A stretch of DNA of 15,620 nt from VGXO01 sp964614695 (lineage in GTDB: Bacteria; Planctomycetota; Phycisphaerae; Phycisphaerales; SM1A02): assembly GCA_964614695.1 (NCBI GenBank), contig CAZTMB010000068.1, positions 1-15,620 on the forward strand, read 5' to 3'. Shown here piece after piece: positions 6,427-14,427 of this stretch. The notes beneath the pieces are model-generated. The model had not been told where the DNA came from and ran no database searches. It saw only the letters and a program-made list of their open reading frames with translations. The translations under genes and the position numbers were made by a program. Position 1 is the first letter of the stretch, and each line of letters opens with the position of its first letter.

Positions 6427-8397
6427 CTACCGGAGCCCGCCGCCGCTGGTTGCCGGTGGAACCGTGACGGGATCGACCGCCGGCGCGGATGGGTCGGGAT
6501 CGGGAAGCGGTTCGACCTGGACCGGGAAGTTCCCGTCGACGCCCTCGGCGTTCGGGAAGGGCCGCTCGCCCTGCTCGGGGGCCATGCCGCCGAGGTCCGG
6601 GGCGGGTCCGGGCACGTCCTGCGGAAGCGTGCCGATGATCTCGGCGCCTTGCAGTCCGGCGACCGGGAGGAAGAGTCCGTCGGGAGTCACGCGGAACTGG
6701 CCGGTCGTCAGCAGGAAGTCGAGGATCGAGATCTGCAGGTCGACCTGGGCGCGGTCGCGCTGATCCTCGGCCTGCCGACGCTGGTCGAGCGCCTCGGTGC
6801 GATCGCGTGCGCTCGCCCGATCCGGGGCCGCCGCGATCGAGGCTTCTCGATTGATGGCGATCGCGACGTTCTGCTCCTGCAGAAGCAGGCTGAAGCGGCT
6901 CAGTTCGATCGCCCGCAGGGCGCTGCGGACCTCGACCGCCGCATCGTCGCGGGCGAGTCGCTCGTCTCGGATCTCCTGCTCGTATCGGATCTGCGCCTGC
7001 CGCAGCTGGGCACGCTCGATCGTGCGGTCGAGCGCCCAGCCGAAGGCGGCCCCGGCCCGGTACACCCCGTCGTCGGGCCGGAGGTTCAGGCCGGCGTTCG
7101 TGCCGAATCGGTCGATCGTCGGGATCACGCCCGCGAGGGTCACGTCGAGATCGGGAAGGATCTGGTTCGCCGCGACGTCGACGCGACGGCGGGAGTCCTC
7201 GACGCGATCGCTGACCGTCTGCAGATCGAGGCGGAACTGCATGGCGAGCCGGACGGCCTCGGAGGCGGTCGTGGCGGGCATCGGCAGATCGAGTTCGACC
7301 GGCTCGATGACCACCGGCGTGGTGGGATCCATGCCGATCCTGACCTTGAAGTTGTCGACCGCGATGCGGTAGCGCTCCTCGAGGCCGGCGAGGCGGTTGA
7401 CGGCGAAGAGCGTGTTCTGCTTCGCGAGGTCGGCCTGGAACGGCGGCTGGCGACCTGCCTTGACCAGCGCATCCTCGCGCTGATCGACCTGCCGCGAACT
7501 CGCGACCTGTCGGCGGGCGTTGGCGATCTCCTGCTGCTGGAGCACCAGGTCGAGGTAGCTGCGGATCAGCGAGAAGCAGAAGTCGCGCCGGAACTCCTCG
7601 AACCCCCGCGCGGCATAGATGAGATCTCGGCTGCGCTGGATGAGCTCTTCGCGGGCCGCGATGCCGGCGCCGCGAAGGAAGGGGATCTCCGCCTGCAGGA
7701 TGAGGTCCGCCGACTGGGCGGTTCCTTCCTGGGTGAAGAACCCGTCGACCTGCCTGGTCACGTCGACGACGAGGCGGGCCGAGATCTCGCCGCCGTAGGG
7801 AAGCCGCTGCGTGACGCCGAGGTCGTTGGCGATCTCGAGGGTCCTGGAGAACCGGCCGTCGTTGCCGAGCGCCGCGAACTCGGCGCTGGTCACGTTGAAG
7901 GGCCGAGGTTCCCAGCGGTGCTGCTCCACGATGAGCGCCAGCGCCGCGATGATGTAGGTCTCCTCGGCATTGAGATACTCGACCGCGTTGTCGATCGCGA
8001 AGCGGACGGCGCCGCGAAGATCGAGCTGCAGCGCATCCGCCGGCGGCGCCCCGGCCGCCTGGATGCGGGCGGCGGCGGCTTCGAGCGTCTCGTCGCGAGG
8101 CGGCTGCGGATCGAAGCGAAGCTCGGCTGCGGAGGGATTCCGCGTAGGCGGGCGATAGCGCTCCGGATAGTCGGGCGCCATCGGATCCCCCTCGTAGAGC
8201 GCGTCGGTGCGGAGTCGCGGGGCGATCGTGCCGCCGGAGACGTCATCCGCCGCCGAGAGCAGGGTCGCCTCGGTGCGGCGGTCGATCGTGCGCATCGGGC
8301 TCTCGCACGCGGCCAGCGCCGTCGCCAAGACGCACGCGGCGACCGCGAGGGATGGCCGCACGCGTCTGACGATGGAGTCGGTCGAAGCGATCGTCAC
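6427..8397 (-). CDS. TolC/OprM-family outer-membrane efflux lipoprotein
   Basis: This 656-residue protein should form the trimeric outer-membrane channel of a tripartite exporter. The GTG start at 8397 is preceded by AAGGA with 4-nt spacing. It yields a lipoprotein signal peptide: Arg-rich n-region (RRVRPS), hydrophobic core, and lipobox LAAC with Cys31. Two outer-membrane-efflux repeats follow. The first is about 125-355, with helices around 130-160 and 245-300 and a strand near RLPYGGEISARLVVD. The second is about 378-565, with AVRLAMQFRLDLQ and a final helix ending LQISILDFLLTTGQ. Residues about 590-656 are an acidic Pro/Gly/Asp-rich tail with no helix pattern. It is the first gene of the pair with the downstream adaptor and is divergent from the GH35-like gene. 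Family membership is secure; the exported substrate is unknown. The frame stays open far upstream only because of GC bias. Confidence 0.92.
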   Translation of the reverse strand: MTIASTDSIVRRVRPSLAVAACVLATALAACESPMRTIDRRTEATLLSAADDVSGGTIAPRLRTDALYEGDPMAPDYPERYRPPTRNPSAAELRFDPQPPRDETLEAAAARIQAAGAPPADALQLDLRGAVRFAIDNAVEYLNAEETYIIAALALIVEQHRWEPRPFNVTSAEFAALGNDGRFSRTLEIANDLGVTQRLPYGGEISARLVVDVTRQVDGFFTQEGTAQSADLILQAEIPFLRGAGIAAREELIQRSRDLIYAARGFEEFRRDFCFSLIRSYLDLVLQQQEIANARRQVASSRQVDQREDALVKAGRQPPFQADLAKQNTLFAVNRLAGLEERYRIAVDNFKVRIGMDPTTPVVIEPVELDLPMPATTASEAVRLAMQFRLDLQTVSDRVEDSRRRVDVAANQILPDLDVTLAGVIPTIDRFGTNAGLNLRPDDGVYRAGAAFGWALDRTIERAQLRQAQIRYEQEIRDERLARDDAAVEVRSALRAIELSRFSLLLQEQNVAIAINREASIAAAPDRASARDRTEALDQRRQAEDQRDRAQVDLQISILDFLLTTGQFRVTPDGLFLPVAGLQGAEIIGTLPQDVPGPAPDLGGMAPEQGERPFPNAEGVDGNFPVQVEPLPDPDPSAPAVDPVTVPPATSGGGLR

Positions 8398-8565
8398 GAG
8401 TTCCTTGCTTCCAATCGACGGGAACCGACGAACCGTGCGGCGGTTTCCTTGAGGCCCAATTCGGACATGGCGGTGGGGGATCCGCCGGTGCTTTGCCCGG
8501 CAACATGGATTCTGCCACCATAACGGGTTCGATTCACCGCAGTTGCGGAACCGGGAATCGTTCGC
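8398..8565. promoter_or_regulatory. Divergent intergenic region, presumed promoters for both directions
   Basis: These 168 bp separate the start of the outer-membrane factor (minus) from the start of the GH35-like gene (plus), so both promoters should lie here. The region is noticeably less GC-rich than the flanking genes. Short inverted repeats occur, such as AACCG/CGGTT around 8431-8445 and GGCGG/CCGCC around 8469-8486. No pair of -35 and -10 elements with proper spacing is convincing on either strand, and no named operator is recognisable. Confidence 0.4.
8402..8406 (-). promoter_or_regulatory. Ribosome binding site deciding a GTG start
   Basis: Minus-strand AAGGA lies 4 nt upstream of the GTG at 8397. 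This GTG is the start that gives an intact lipoprotein signal peptide. The next in-frame ATG lies after the lipobox cysteine and would remove the signal. Confidence 0.65.
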
Positions 8566-11364
8566 ATGCCCAGCGTGACCTTCGATGGACAAAGCTTCTT
8601 CGTGAGGGGCCGACGCGCCTGGCTCGTCGGCGCCGGGTTCGAGTACGCGCTCTGCGAACCGGAGTCCTGGGGCGATCGGCTCGATCAGATCCGCCGCGCG
8701 GGCGCGAACACCGTCGTGACTTCGTCGCCCTGGTGCGTGCACGAGCCCCGCATGGGCCGGTTCCGATTCGAAGCCGAGGCGGATCTCGCGCGGTTCCTCG
8801 ATCTCTGCGCCGAACGGCAGTTGTGGGTCGTGCTGCGGATCGGCCCGTCGGTGGGCGAGCCCTACGACGGCGGCGGCATTCCCTCGTGGGTCGCCGAGTC
8901 GGGGGGGCTTCGGCTTCGCGAGTTCGATCCGGCGTTCCTCGAACGGACCTCCGCGCTCTATCGGCAGGTGCTCGCGAAGGTCTCGGGCCGGCAGGCGACC
9001 GACACGCTCGCGGCGGGGCGACGACAGGTCGGCCCGGTGGTCGCGATCCAGATCGAGCACCGCTGGTTCTGCGCGAACGAGGAGCAGGGCGATCGCTACC
9101 TGACCGAACTGGTGCGCTTTGCGCGGGAGTGCGGTGCCGAGGTGCCGCTGCTCACCGCGAACGGCCTCTGGCAGCCGATCGAAGGCGCCATCGAGTGCTG
9201 GGAGGGCTGCGACTCGATGCTCGCGAACCTCCGGCAACTGCGGGGCCTCGAGGAGAATCGTCCGCGACTCGCGTTCATTCGCGATCCGCGCGCGGTGTCG
9301 GTGTGGGGCGGAGACGGCAAGTCGGAGGCGGCGGCGCTCGCGGACCTTCCGCGTCATGTCGCGGCGACCCTCGCCTCGGGCGCGATGCCGCTGGTCTGCG
9401 ATACGGTCGGCGGCGTGCATCGCGGCCGAGCCGCGGGAAGGCAGGCGCCTTCCGAAGGCGTCGCCGGCGGATTCGTCGCGACCGTCGAGCCGCGAGGCGC
9501 CCTGATCGACGTGTTCGGCGCGTTCAGGCCCGAGTCGGCGGCGCTTCGCAGACTCATGCTCTTCGCCTCGAGCTTCGGCCACGTCTTCGCCGACGCGGAG
9601 CCCGATCGTCAGCCGATCGCGGCCGATCCCGACCCGGTTCCTCCGGGGCGAGGCGGGCGAAGGAACGGCACTCCCGCATCGGTGGTGGGAGTGCGCGGTC
9701 CGGGCGGGCAGGTCGTCTTCGCCTTCGCGCCCGACGCGAAGGACCGCAGGATGAACCTCGTGCTCGAGGACGGTCGGACGTTGCCGGTCGATCTCGGCGA
9801 GTCGGAGTTCGCGTGGTTCGCCAAGGACGTCGACCTTCGCGGTCAGGGTCGCCTCGACTACGCGACGCTTCCCATCCTCTGCATGCTGCGGCGGAAGCTG
9901 CTCGTCTTCTTCGGTCCCGCCGGCATGGAGGCGACGATCTCGATCGGTGGCGCGGCGCTCGACGTCAAGGTGCCCGCCAACGCCGAAGCGCCGCTCGTCG
10001 CCGAGCACCGCGGGCTGATCGTCGTGGTGCTCAACGAGGCGCAGTCGCTCGCGACCGTCGCCGACGGCGGCACGCTGCGGGTCGGGGTCGAGAGCCGGCT
10101 CGACGACGGCTCCTTCCGGCCCGCGAAGGGCTTCAAGGAGACCTATTCCATCGAACTCGACGGCACCATCGCCAAGGAGCGGGCGGCTTCGGGCAACTCC
10201 CGCGGCGGGTCGGTGCGCTGGGGCGATTGGCAGTGCTGGAGCGATCCGACCCTCGGCGACGGAACGAGTCCGCGCTTCGCGATGATCGACGGACCGTCCT
10301 CGCTGCGATCTTGCGGCGTCGCCGCGGGCTATGGCTGGTATCGCGTCGGATTCCGCCAGCCCAAGGCGTCGAAGGTGCGGGTCGATCTGCCGCAGGCCGG
10401 CGATCGCCTGCGGGTGCATCTCGACGGCGCCCTGGTGGGCGTCTTCGGCGACGGACCGGGTGCGCAACCGTTGCCGCTCGAGGTGAAGGTCGCCGCCGGG
10501 GACCATCGACTGGTGGTGCTCGCGGAGCATCTTGGTCGCGGCGCGGACGGCTTCGAGGCCGAACGCCGGACCGGTCTGTGGCGACCGATCGTCGAGACGG
10601 CGCCCCTCAAGGGCGTCAAGGTCGCGTTCGGCGCCGTGCCGCCGGTCGATCCGTTCCCGCTTCGCGGTTTCCTGCCTGGCGTGATCCGCGGTGTCCCGGC
10701 TCCGGAGGAAGGTGTGCGGATCGAGTGGTCCCATCGCCGTCGCAGCCGGCTGATGCTCGACCTCGGCGCCTGGCCGGTTCCCTCGACCGTGTTTCTCAAT
10801 GGAGGACTGCTCGCCCGACTCGACGGCGACCCTTCGCGGCGAACCCTGCTGGAACTTCCCGGCGAGGGATCGGTCTCGACCAAGGCCGGGTCGAACGAGG
10901 TGCTGGTGGTCCCGGACGAGGAGCATCCCCTCGCCGATCGCACCCTCATAAAGAAGGTACGGATCGAGGAGGTGCTCCGGGAGTTGGGCGGCGAGTCGGC
11001 GTGGGGCTTCGCCCGCTGGTCGTCGGCCGAGGAAGTCTGCGAGCAACCCGGCTGGACGGCGGCGGCTTCGGGAAACCGGAAGGACGCGGGCCCGACCTGG
11101 TTCCGATCGACGCTCCAAACGTCCGAGAAGTCGCTTGGACCGAGCGGCCTGGTGCTCGACCTGAGTTCCATGAGCAAGGGCGAGGCGTTCCTCGATGGTC
11201 GGTCGCTGGGCCGCTACTTCGCAAGGACGCCCGACGGAAAGGTCTGCGGACCCTCCGACCTGCCGATTCCACGATCGCTGATCCGTCCGGGCGAGCCGCA
11301 GGTGCTGGCGATCTTCGACGAGGACGGTCGTTCGCCGCAGGGGGTCCGGGCCAGCGGCGCCTGA
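8566..11364 (+). CDS. GH35 (beta-galactosidase family)-like protein with altered catalytic motif
   Basis: This 932-residue protein has the architecture of glycoside hydrolase family 35. An N-terminal TIM-barrel-like region (about 1-340) contains the landmarks AGANTVVTSSPWCVHEP (45-61), FEAEADLARFLDLC (68-81), VVLRIGPS (88-95) and GGGIPSWV (102-109). Beta-rich domains follow: GYGWYRVGFRQP (588-599) in a jelly-roll-like module, and LDLSSMSKGEAFLDG with LGRYF (864-885) in a C-terminal module. Where active members read QIENE, this protein reads QIEHR (162-166), so the general acid/base Glu appears to be Arg166. The nucleophile region reads FIRDPRAVSVWGG (237-249), with Asp240 where Glu is expected. 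No signal peptide is visible, so the protein is probably cytoplasmic. It may be a non-hydrolytic or altered relative. The TGA sits one base before the second gap. It is divergent from the exporter operon. Confidence 0.8.
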   Translation: MPSVTFDGQSFFVRGRRAWLVGAGFEYALCEPESWGDRLDQIRRAGANTVVTSSPWCVHEPRMGRFRFEAEADLARFLDLCAERQLWVVLRIGPSVGEPYDGGGIPSWVAESGGLRLREFDPAFLERTSALYRQVLAKVSGRQATDTLAAGRRQVGPVVAIQIEHRWFCANEEQGDRYLTELVRFARECGAEVPLLTANGLWQPIEGAIECWEGCDSMLANLRQLRGLEENRPRLAFIRDPRAVSVWGGDGKSEAAALADLPRHVAATLASGAMPLVCDTVGGVHRGRAAGRQAPSEGVAGGFVATVEPRGALIDVFGAFRPESAALRRLMLFASSFGHVFADAEPDRQPIAADPDPVPPGRGGRRNGTPASVVGVRGPGGQVVFAFAPDAKDRRMNLVLEDGRTLPVDLGESEFAWFAKDVDLRGQGRLDYATLPILCMLRRKLLVFFGPAGMEATISIGGAALDVKVPANAEAPLVAEHRGLIVVVLNEAQSLATVADGGTLRVGVESRLDDGSFRPAKGFKETYSIELDGTIAKERAASGNSRGGSVRWGDWQCWSDPTLGDGTSPRFAMIDGPSSLRSCGVAAGYGWYRVGFRQPKASKVRVDLPQAGDRLRVHLDGALVGVFGDGPGAQPLPLEVKVAAGDHRLVVLAEHLGRGADGFEAERRTGLWRPIVETAPLKGVKVAFGAVPPVDPFPLRGFLPGVIRGVPAPEEGVRIEWSHRRRSRLMLDLGAWPVPSTVFLNGGLLARLDGDPSRRTLLELPGEGSVSTKAGSNEVLVVPDEEHPLADRTLIKKVRIEEVLRELGGESAWGFARWSSAEEVCEQPGWTAAASGNRKDAGPTWFRSTLQTSEKSLGPSGLVLDLSSMSKGEAFLDGRSLGRYFARTPDGKVCGPSDLPIPRSLIRPGEPQVLAIFDEDGRSPQGVRASGA

Positions 11365-11365
11365 G

Positions 11366-11465
11366 NNNNNNNNNNNNNNNNNNNNNNNNNNNNNNNNNNN
11401 NNNNNNNNNNNNNNNNNNNNNNNNNNNNNNNNNNNNNNNNNNNNNNNNNNNNNNNNNNNNNNNNN
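11366..11465. other. Assembly gap (100 N)
   Basis: This is a run of exactly 100 N, a placeholder of unknown true length. It starts one base after the GH35-like stop codon and swallows the 5' end of the enoyl-CoA hydratase gene. Whether these two genes are really adjacent is unproven. Confidence 0.99.
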
Positions 11466-11466
11466 G

Positions 11467-12345
11467 ACCGCCAACGCCATCCGCCGCGAACGATCCGCCG
11501 AGGGCATCGAGACCCTGTGGCTTCCGCCGTCGCCGACCAAGCCTCGCGGCGGCGTGGTCGTGCTCGACCGTTGGCTCGTGGGCGAACTGGACCGGGCGCT
11601 CGCCGCGGTCGCGGCGGATCCGCCGAAGGGACTGATCCTCGCGAGCGCGAGCGAGCGGGTCTTCGTCGCCGGCGCGGACCTCGCCGAGATCGACGGCCTC
11701 TCCGATGCCGAACTCGACGCGTATCTCGCGGCGGGCGCTGCATGCTTCGCGAGACTGCTCGCGCTTCCATGCCCGACGATCGCGGTCGTGCATGGCGCGG
11801 CACTCGGCGGGGGCCTCGAGTTGGCGCTTCATTGCGACGGCCTCGGCTTCCTCGCGACTGCAGAGGGCGCGAAGCCCTATCTCGTCGGGTTGCCCGAAGC
11901 GTCGCTCGGGATCTGCCCGGGCTGGGGCGGCACGCAGACGTTGCCGGCGCGGATCGATCCGGCGCTCGCGATCGGCCGCACCGCGACCGGCGCTCCGTGG
12001 AAGAGCGCCGATCTGCCGCGGGGGCTTGCGGACTTCACGGCGCCTTCGATCGGCGAACTGCACCAGGCCGCGGCCGCTTGGATCGCCTCGCATCCCGACT
12101 CGCCGTCGCGCCGTCCGCGCGCGATCGGCCCCGCGATGCGAAGCGGGATCGAAGCCGCGATCGAGGCCGCGGGCCTTGCGTCCTGCGAGCCGCTGACGCC
12201 GTCCGCCGCGGTCGTCGCGGCCGTCCGGGCGGGTCTCGAGGGAGGATTCGAGGCGGGGCTTCGCGAGGAGCGGGCCCGCCTCATCGAGTTGAGAGGAACC
12301 GAGGCGACCCGAGCGAAGATCGGGGCGTTTCTCGCCAAGAGTTGA
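11467..12345 (+). CDS. Enoyl-CoA hydratase/isomerase family protein (5' end lost in the gap)
   Basis: Enoyl-CoA hydratase adds water to trans-2-enoyl-CoA in beta-oxidation. At least 292 residues are visible. The reading frame is already open at the gap edge and reads AEGIETLWLPP, the usual first strand of the fold. No in-frame start lies between the gap and the GTG at 11554, and starting there would cut the first strand, so the true start is inside the gap. In visible numbering, FVAGADLAEID (66-76) and HGAALGGGLE (109-118) form the oxyanion hole. Glu118 and Glu144 (GLPEASLGICPGWGGTQ) match both catalytic glutamates of rat crotonase, so hydration is expected. The GLPE..LG..PG.GGTQ.LP wording resembles the hydratase domain of FadJ/FadB, but here it stands alone without a dehydrogenase domain. 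It lies 65 bp before the acyl-CoA dehydrogenase, probably in one operon. Confidence 0.88.
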   Translation, partial: TANAIRRERSAEGIETLWLPPSPTKPRGGVVVLDRWLVGELDRALAAVAADPPKGLILASASERVFVAGADLAEIDGLSDAELDAYLAAGAACFARLLALPCPTIAVVHGAALGGGLELALHCDGLGFLATAEGAKPYLVGLPEASLGICPGWGGTQTLPARIDPALAIGRTATGAPWKSADLPRGLADFTAPSIGELHQAAAAWIASHPDSPSRRPRAIGPAMRSGIEAAIEAAGLASCEPLTPSAAVVAAVRAGLEGGFEAGLREERARLIELRGTEATRAKIGAFLAKS

Positions 12346-12400
12346 TCGAAGAGTCGAGCGGACGTGGCGCATGAGGCGTCGCGGACGACAGCCGTTTCAC

Positions 12401-12404
12401 GGAG
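12401..12404 (+). promoter_or_regulatory. Ribosome binding site of the acyl-CoA dehydrogenase
   Basis: GGAG lies 6 nt before the ATG at 12411, a near-ideal Shine-Dalgarno placement that fixes the start. Confidence 0.65.
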
Positions 12405-12410
12405 TTTCCC

Positions 12411-14369
12411 ATGACCACCGCCGCCAACAGCACGAACCTCGACCGCGAGCTGCAGAAGCTCTCCGAGAAGGACCGCAAGCAGATCCAGCAGGCGCAGGAG
12501 ATGCTCGGCCCCGATCCGGACTCGATGGGCCTTGTGAAGAACTACTTCTGGGGCCGCTTCCGCCGTGACCTGCTCCTGCCGCATCCCGAGCCCTCCGCCG
12601 AGGAGACCGCGCGGTGCGACCAGCTGCTCGCGGCGCTCGACACCTATCTCCGCGAGGAGCATCCGGCGATCGAGATCGACCAGAAGCAGGAGATCCCGCA
12701 GTCGGTGATCCAGCGGCTCTTCGACCTCGGCGTGCTCGGGATGACGATCCCGAGGGAGCATGGCGGCGGCGGCTTCGGCATCACGAGCTACAACCGCGCC
12801 CTCGAACGGATCGGACGAGTCTGCGGCTCGACCGCGGTGATCGTCTCGGCGCACCAGTCGATCGGCTGCAAGGCGGTCATGCTCTTCGGCAACGACGAGC
12901 AGAAGCGTCGCTACCTGCCCCGCATGGCGAAGGACACGCTGAGCGCGTTCTGCCTCTCCGAGCCCAACGTCGGCTGCGACGCGGGCGGGCAGGAGACCCG
13001 CTGCGAGCTCTCCTCCGACGGCACGCACTACATCCTGAACGGCGAGAAGAAGTGGGCCACTTCGGGCGCGCTCTCCGGCCTCTTCACGGTGATGGCGAAG
13101 CAGCGGATCAAGGACCCCAAGACCGGCAAGGAGAAGGACGCGGTCACCGCGCTCATCTGCACGCCGGACATGGAAGGCGTCGAGATCTTCAGCCGCAACC
13201 GCTCCAAGTGCGGCATCCGCGGCACCTGGCAGGCCCGCATCCGCCTGACCAACGTGAAGGTGCCGAAGGCGAACCTCCTGCACAAGGAGGGCAAGGGTCT
13301 CAACGTCGCGCTCACGTGCCTCAACTACGGCCGCTGCACGCTCTCGGCGGGCATGCTCGGCGGCGCGACCTACTCCCTCGAGCAGGCCGCCAAGTGGGCG
13401 CAGTACCGCCACCAGTTCGATCGCCCGCTCGCGGAGTTCGGGCAGGTGCAGGAGAAGCTCGCCCGCATGGACGCCTACGTCTACGCGATGGACGCGATGC
13501 TCTACCTGACCACCGCGTTCCTCGATCGCCACGACGAGGACATCATGCTCGAGACCGCGATGTGCAAGGTCTTCTGCTCGGAGATGGGCTACCGCACCGT
13601 CAACGACTGCCTGCAGATCATGGGCGGCGAGAGCTACATGACCGAGAACCACGTCGAGCGGATCTGGCGCGACAGCCGGATCAACACGATCGTCGAGGGC
13701 GCGAACGAGGTCATGCTGCAGTTCCTCTTCGGCTACGGCTCGAAGCAGCTCGGCGAATGGATGCTCGGGGTGAAGGCGAAGCCGTTCTCGAACCTCGGCG
13801 CCGCGATCTCGATCGCCTCGCAGCTCTTCCTCGGCATTCGTCCCGCGGCGCCGCAGGTCGGGCCGCTGCATCCGAAGCTCTCGGCGCACGGCCAGACGCT
13901 CGCGAACCTGATCCGCGAGTTCGCCCATCAGGTCCGCGTGATGTTCAAGGAGCACGAGGAGCGGCTCGTCACCAACCAGCTGATCCAGTCGCGGCTTTCG
14001 ATGGCGGCGCTGTGGATCCACGCGATCGCCTGCTCGCTCTCGAAGTGCGACCGGCACCTGCGGAATGGCCTCGACGGCGAGGCGGCGGCGCAGGAGTTCG
14101 CACTGATGGATCACCTGGTCGCGATGTTCGCCAACGAGGTCCGCATCGAGCTCGACGGGCTTCGCCAGCACGCCGACCGGACCGTCGAGGCGGCGGCGAA
14201 GGCGCTTCTCAAGCGTGCGGATTCGCTGCCCAACAGCCGCTACTCGATGCCCGAGAAGAGCCCCAATCCCGACGCCCGCGGCAAGGGCCGCTCCGTCGAC
14301 ACCAAGAGCGTGCCGCAGTTCGGATCGGGCTCGGTCTTCAGCGGCAAGCCCGTCGCGAGCGACGCCTGA
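12411..14369 (+). CDS. Acyl-CoA dehydrogenase, VLCAD/ACAD9-like with C-terminal extension
   Basis: This 652-residue flavoenzyme should oxidise acyl-CoA to trans-2-enoyl-CoA and pass electrons to ETF. The N-terminal helical domain (about 65-175) contains MTIPREHGGGGFGI. The middle beta domain has LSEPNVGCDAGG (182-193) and KKWATSG (213-219), which contact FAD and substrate. The C-terminal helical domain includes NYGRCTLSAGMLGG (305-318), HQFDRPLAEFGQVQEKLA (334-351) and RDSRINTIVEGANE (420-433), with Glu429 at the catalytic-base position used by VLCAD and MCAD. About 200 further residues follow, as in VLCAD and ACAD9, which are membrane-associated long-chain enzymes. The first ~50 residues are charged and are not a signal peptide. 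The usual Ser in EPxxGSD is Cys188. It sits between the hydratase and the amino-acid dehydrogenase, so a branched-chain substrate cannot be excluded. Confidence 0.94.
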   Translation: MTTAANSTNLDRELQKLSEKDRKQIQQAQEMLGPDPDSMGLVKNYFWGRFRRDLLLPHPEPSAEETARCDQLLAALDTYLREEHPAIEIDQKQEIPQSVIQRLFDLGVLGMTIPREHGGGGFGITSYNRALERIGRVCGSTAVIVSAHQSIGCKAVMLFGNDEQKRRYLPRMAKDTLSAFCLSEPNVGCDAGGQETRCELSSDGTHYILNGEKKWATSGALSGLFTVMAKQRIKDPKTGKEKDAVTALICTPDMEGVEIFSRNRSKCGIRGTWQARIRLTNVKVPKANLLHKEGKGLNVALTCLNYGRCTLSAGMLGGATYSLEQAAKWAQYRHQFDRPLAEFGQVQEKLARMDAYVYAMDAMLYLTTAFLDRHDEDIMLETAMCKVFCSEMGYRTVNDCLQIMGGESYMTENHVERIWRDSRINTIVEGANEVMLQFLFGYGSKQLGEWMLGVKAKPFSNLGAAISIASQLFLGIRPAAPQVGPLHPKLSAHGQTLANLIREFAHQVRVMFKEHEERLVTNQLIQSRLSMAALWIHAIACSLSKCDRHLRNGLDGEAAAQEFALMDHLVAMFANEVRIELDGLRQHADRTVEAAAKALLKRADSLPNSRYSMPEKSPNPDARGKGRSVDTKSVPQFGSGSVFSGKPVASDA

Positions 14370-14416
14370 GGCGACTCGATACCTTTCCCCGCTTCCTCTT
14401 CAGCCAGCCCCCGATC

Positions 14417-14420
14417 AGGA
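14417..14420 (+). promoter_or_regulatory. Ribosome binding site deciding the amino-acid dehydrogenase start
   Basis: AGGA lies 7 nt before the ATG at 14428. The frame is open further upstream, but those longer versions would overlap the acyl-CoA dehydrogenase gene and lack family resemblance. Confidence 0.65.
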
Positions 14421-14427
14421 ACGACGC

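Noticed and set aside
3926..6763. A 945-codon plus-strand open frame antisense to the adaptor gene
   Set aside because: Its residue content is dominated by Arg/Asp/Leu/Ala runs typical of the opposite strand of GC-rich genes, and it has no domain. The minus-strand adaptor explains the region.
8522..8545. tRNA T-loop-like sequence (GGGTTCGATTC) suggesting a tRNA remnant or attachment site
   Set aside because: The flanking bases do not form a T-stem and no other tRNA arm is nearby. The match is a short chance motif in the intergenic region.
11554..11556. GTG as the start of the enoyl-CoA hydratase
   Set aside because: The upstream in-frame codons already encode the first strand of the crotonase fold, so the real start lies in the gap.
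6427..12372. A 1981-codon minus-strand open frame
   Set aside because: Only its last third (from the GTG at 8397) is a real protein, the TolC-type lipoprotein. The rest is antisense to the GH35-like and hydratase genes and crosses the N gap.
8493..12374. A 1293-codon plus-strand open frame in another phase
   Set aside because: It is an Arg-rich shadow of the GH35-like and hydratase genes, runs through the gap, and has no recognisable motif.
11877..14171. A 764-codon minus-strand frame opposite the acyl-CoA dehydrogenase
   Set aside because: It is antisense to a strongly conserved enzyme. Its Leu/Glu/Val/Arg-rich content is a mirror of codon bias.
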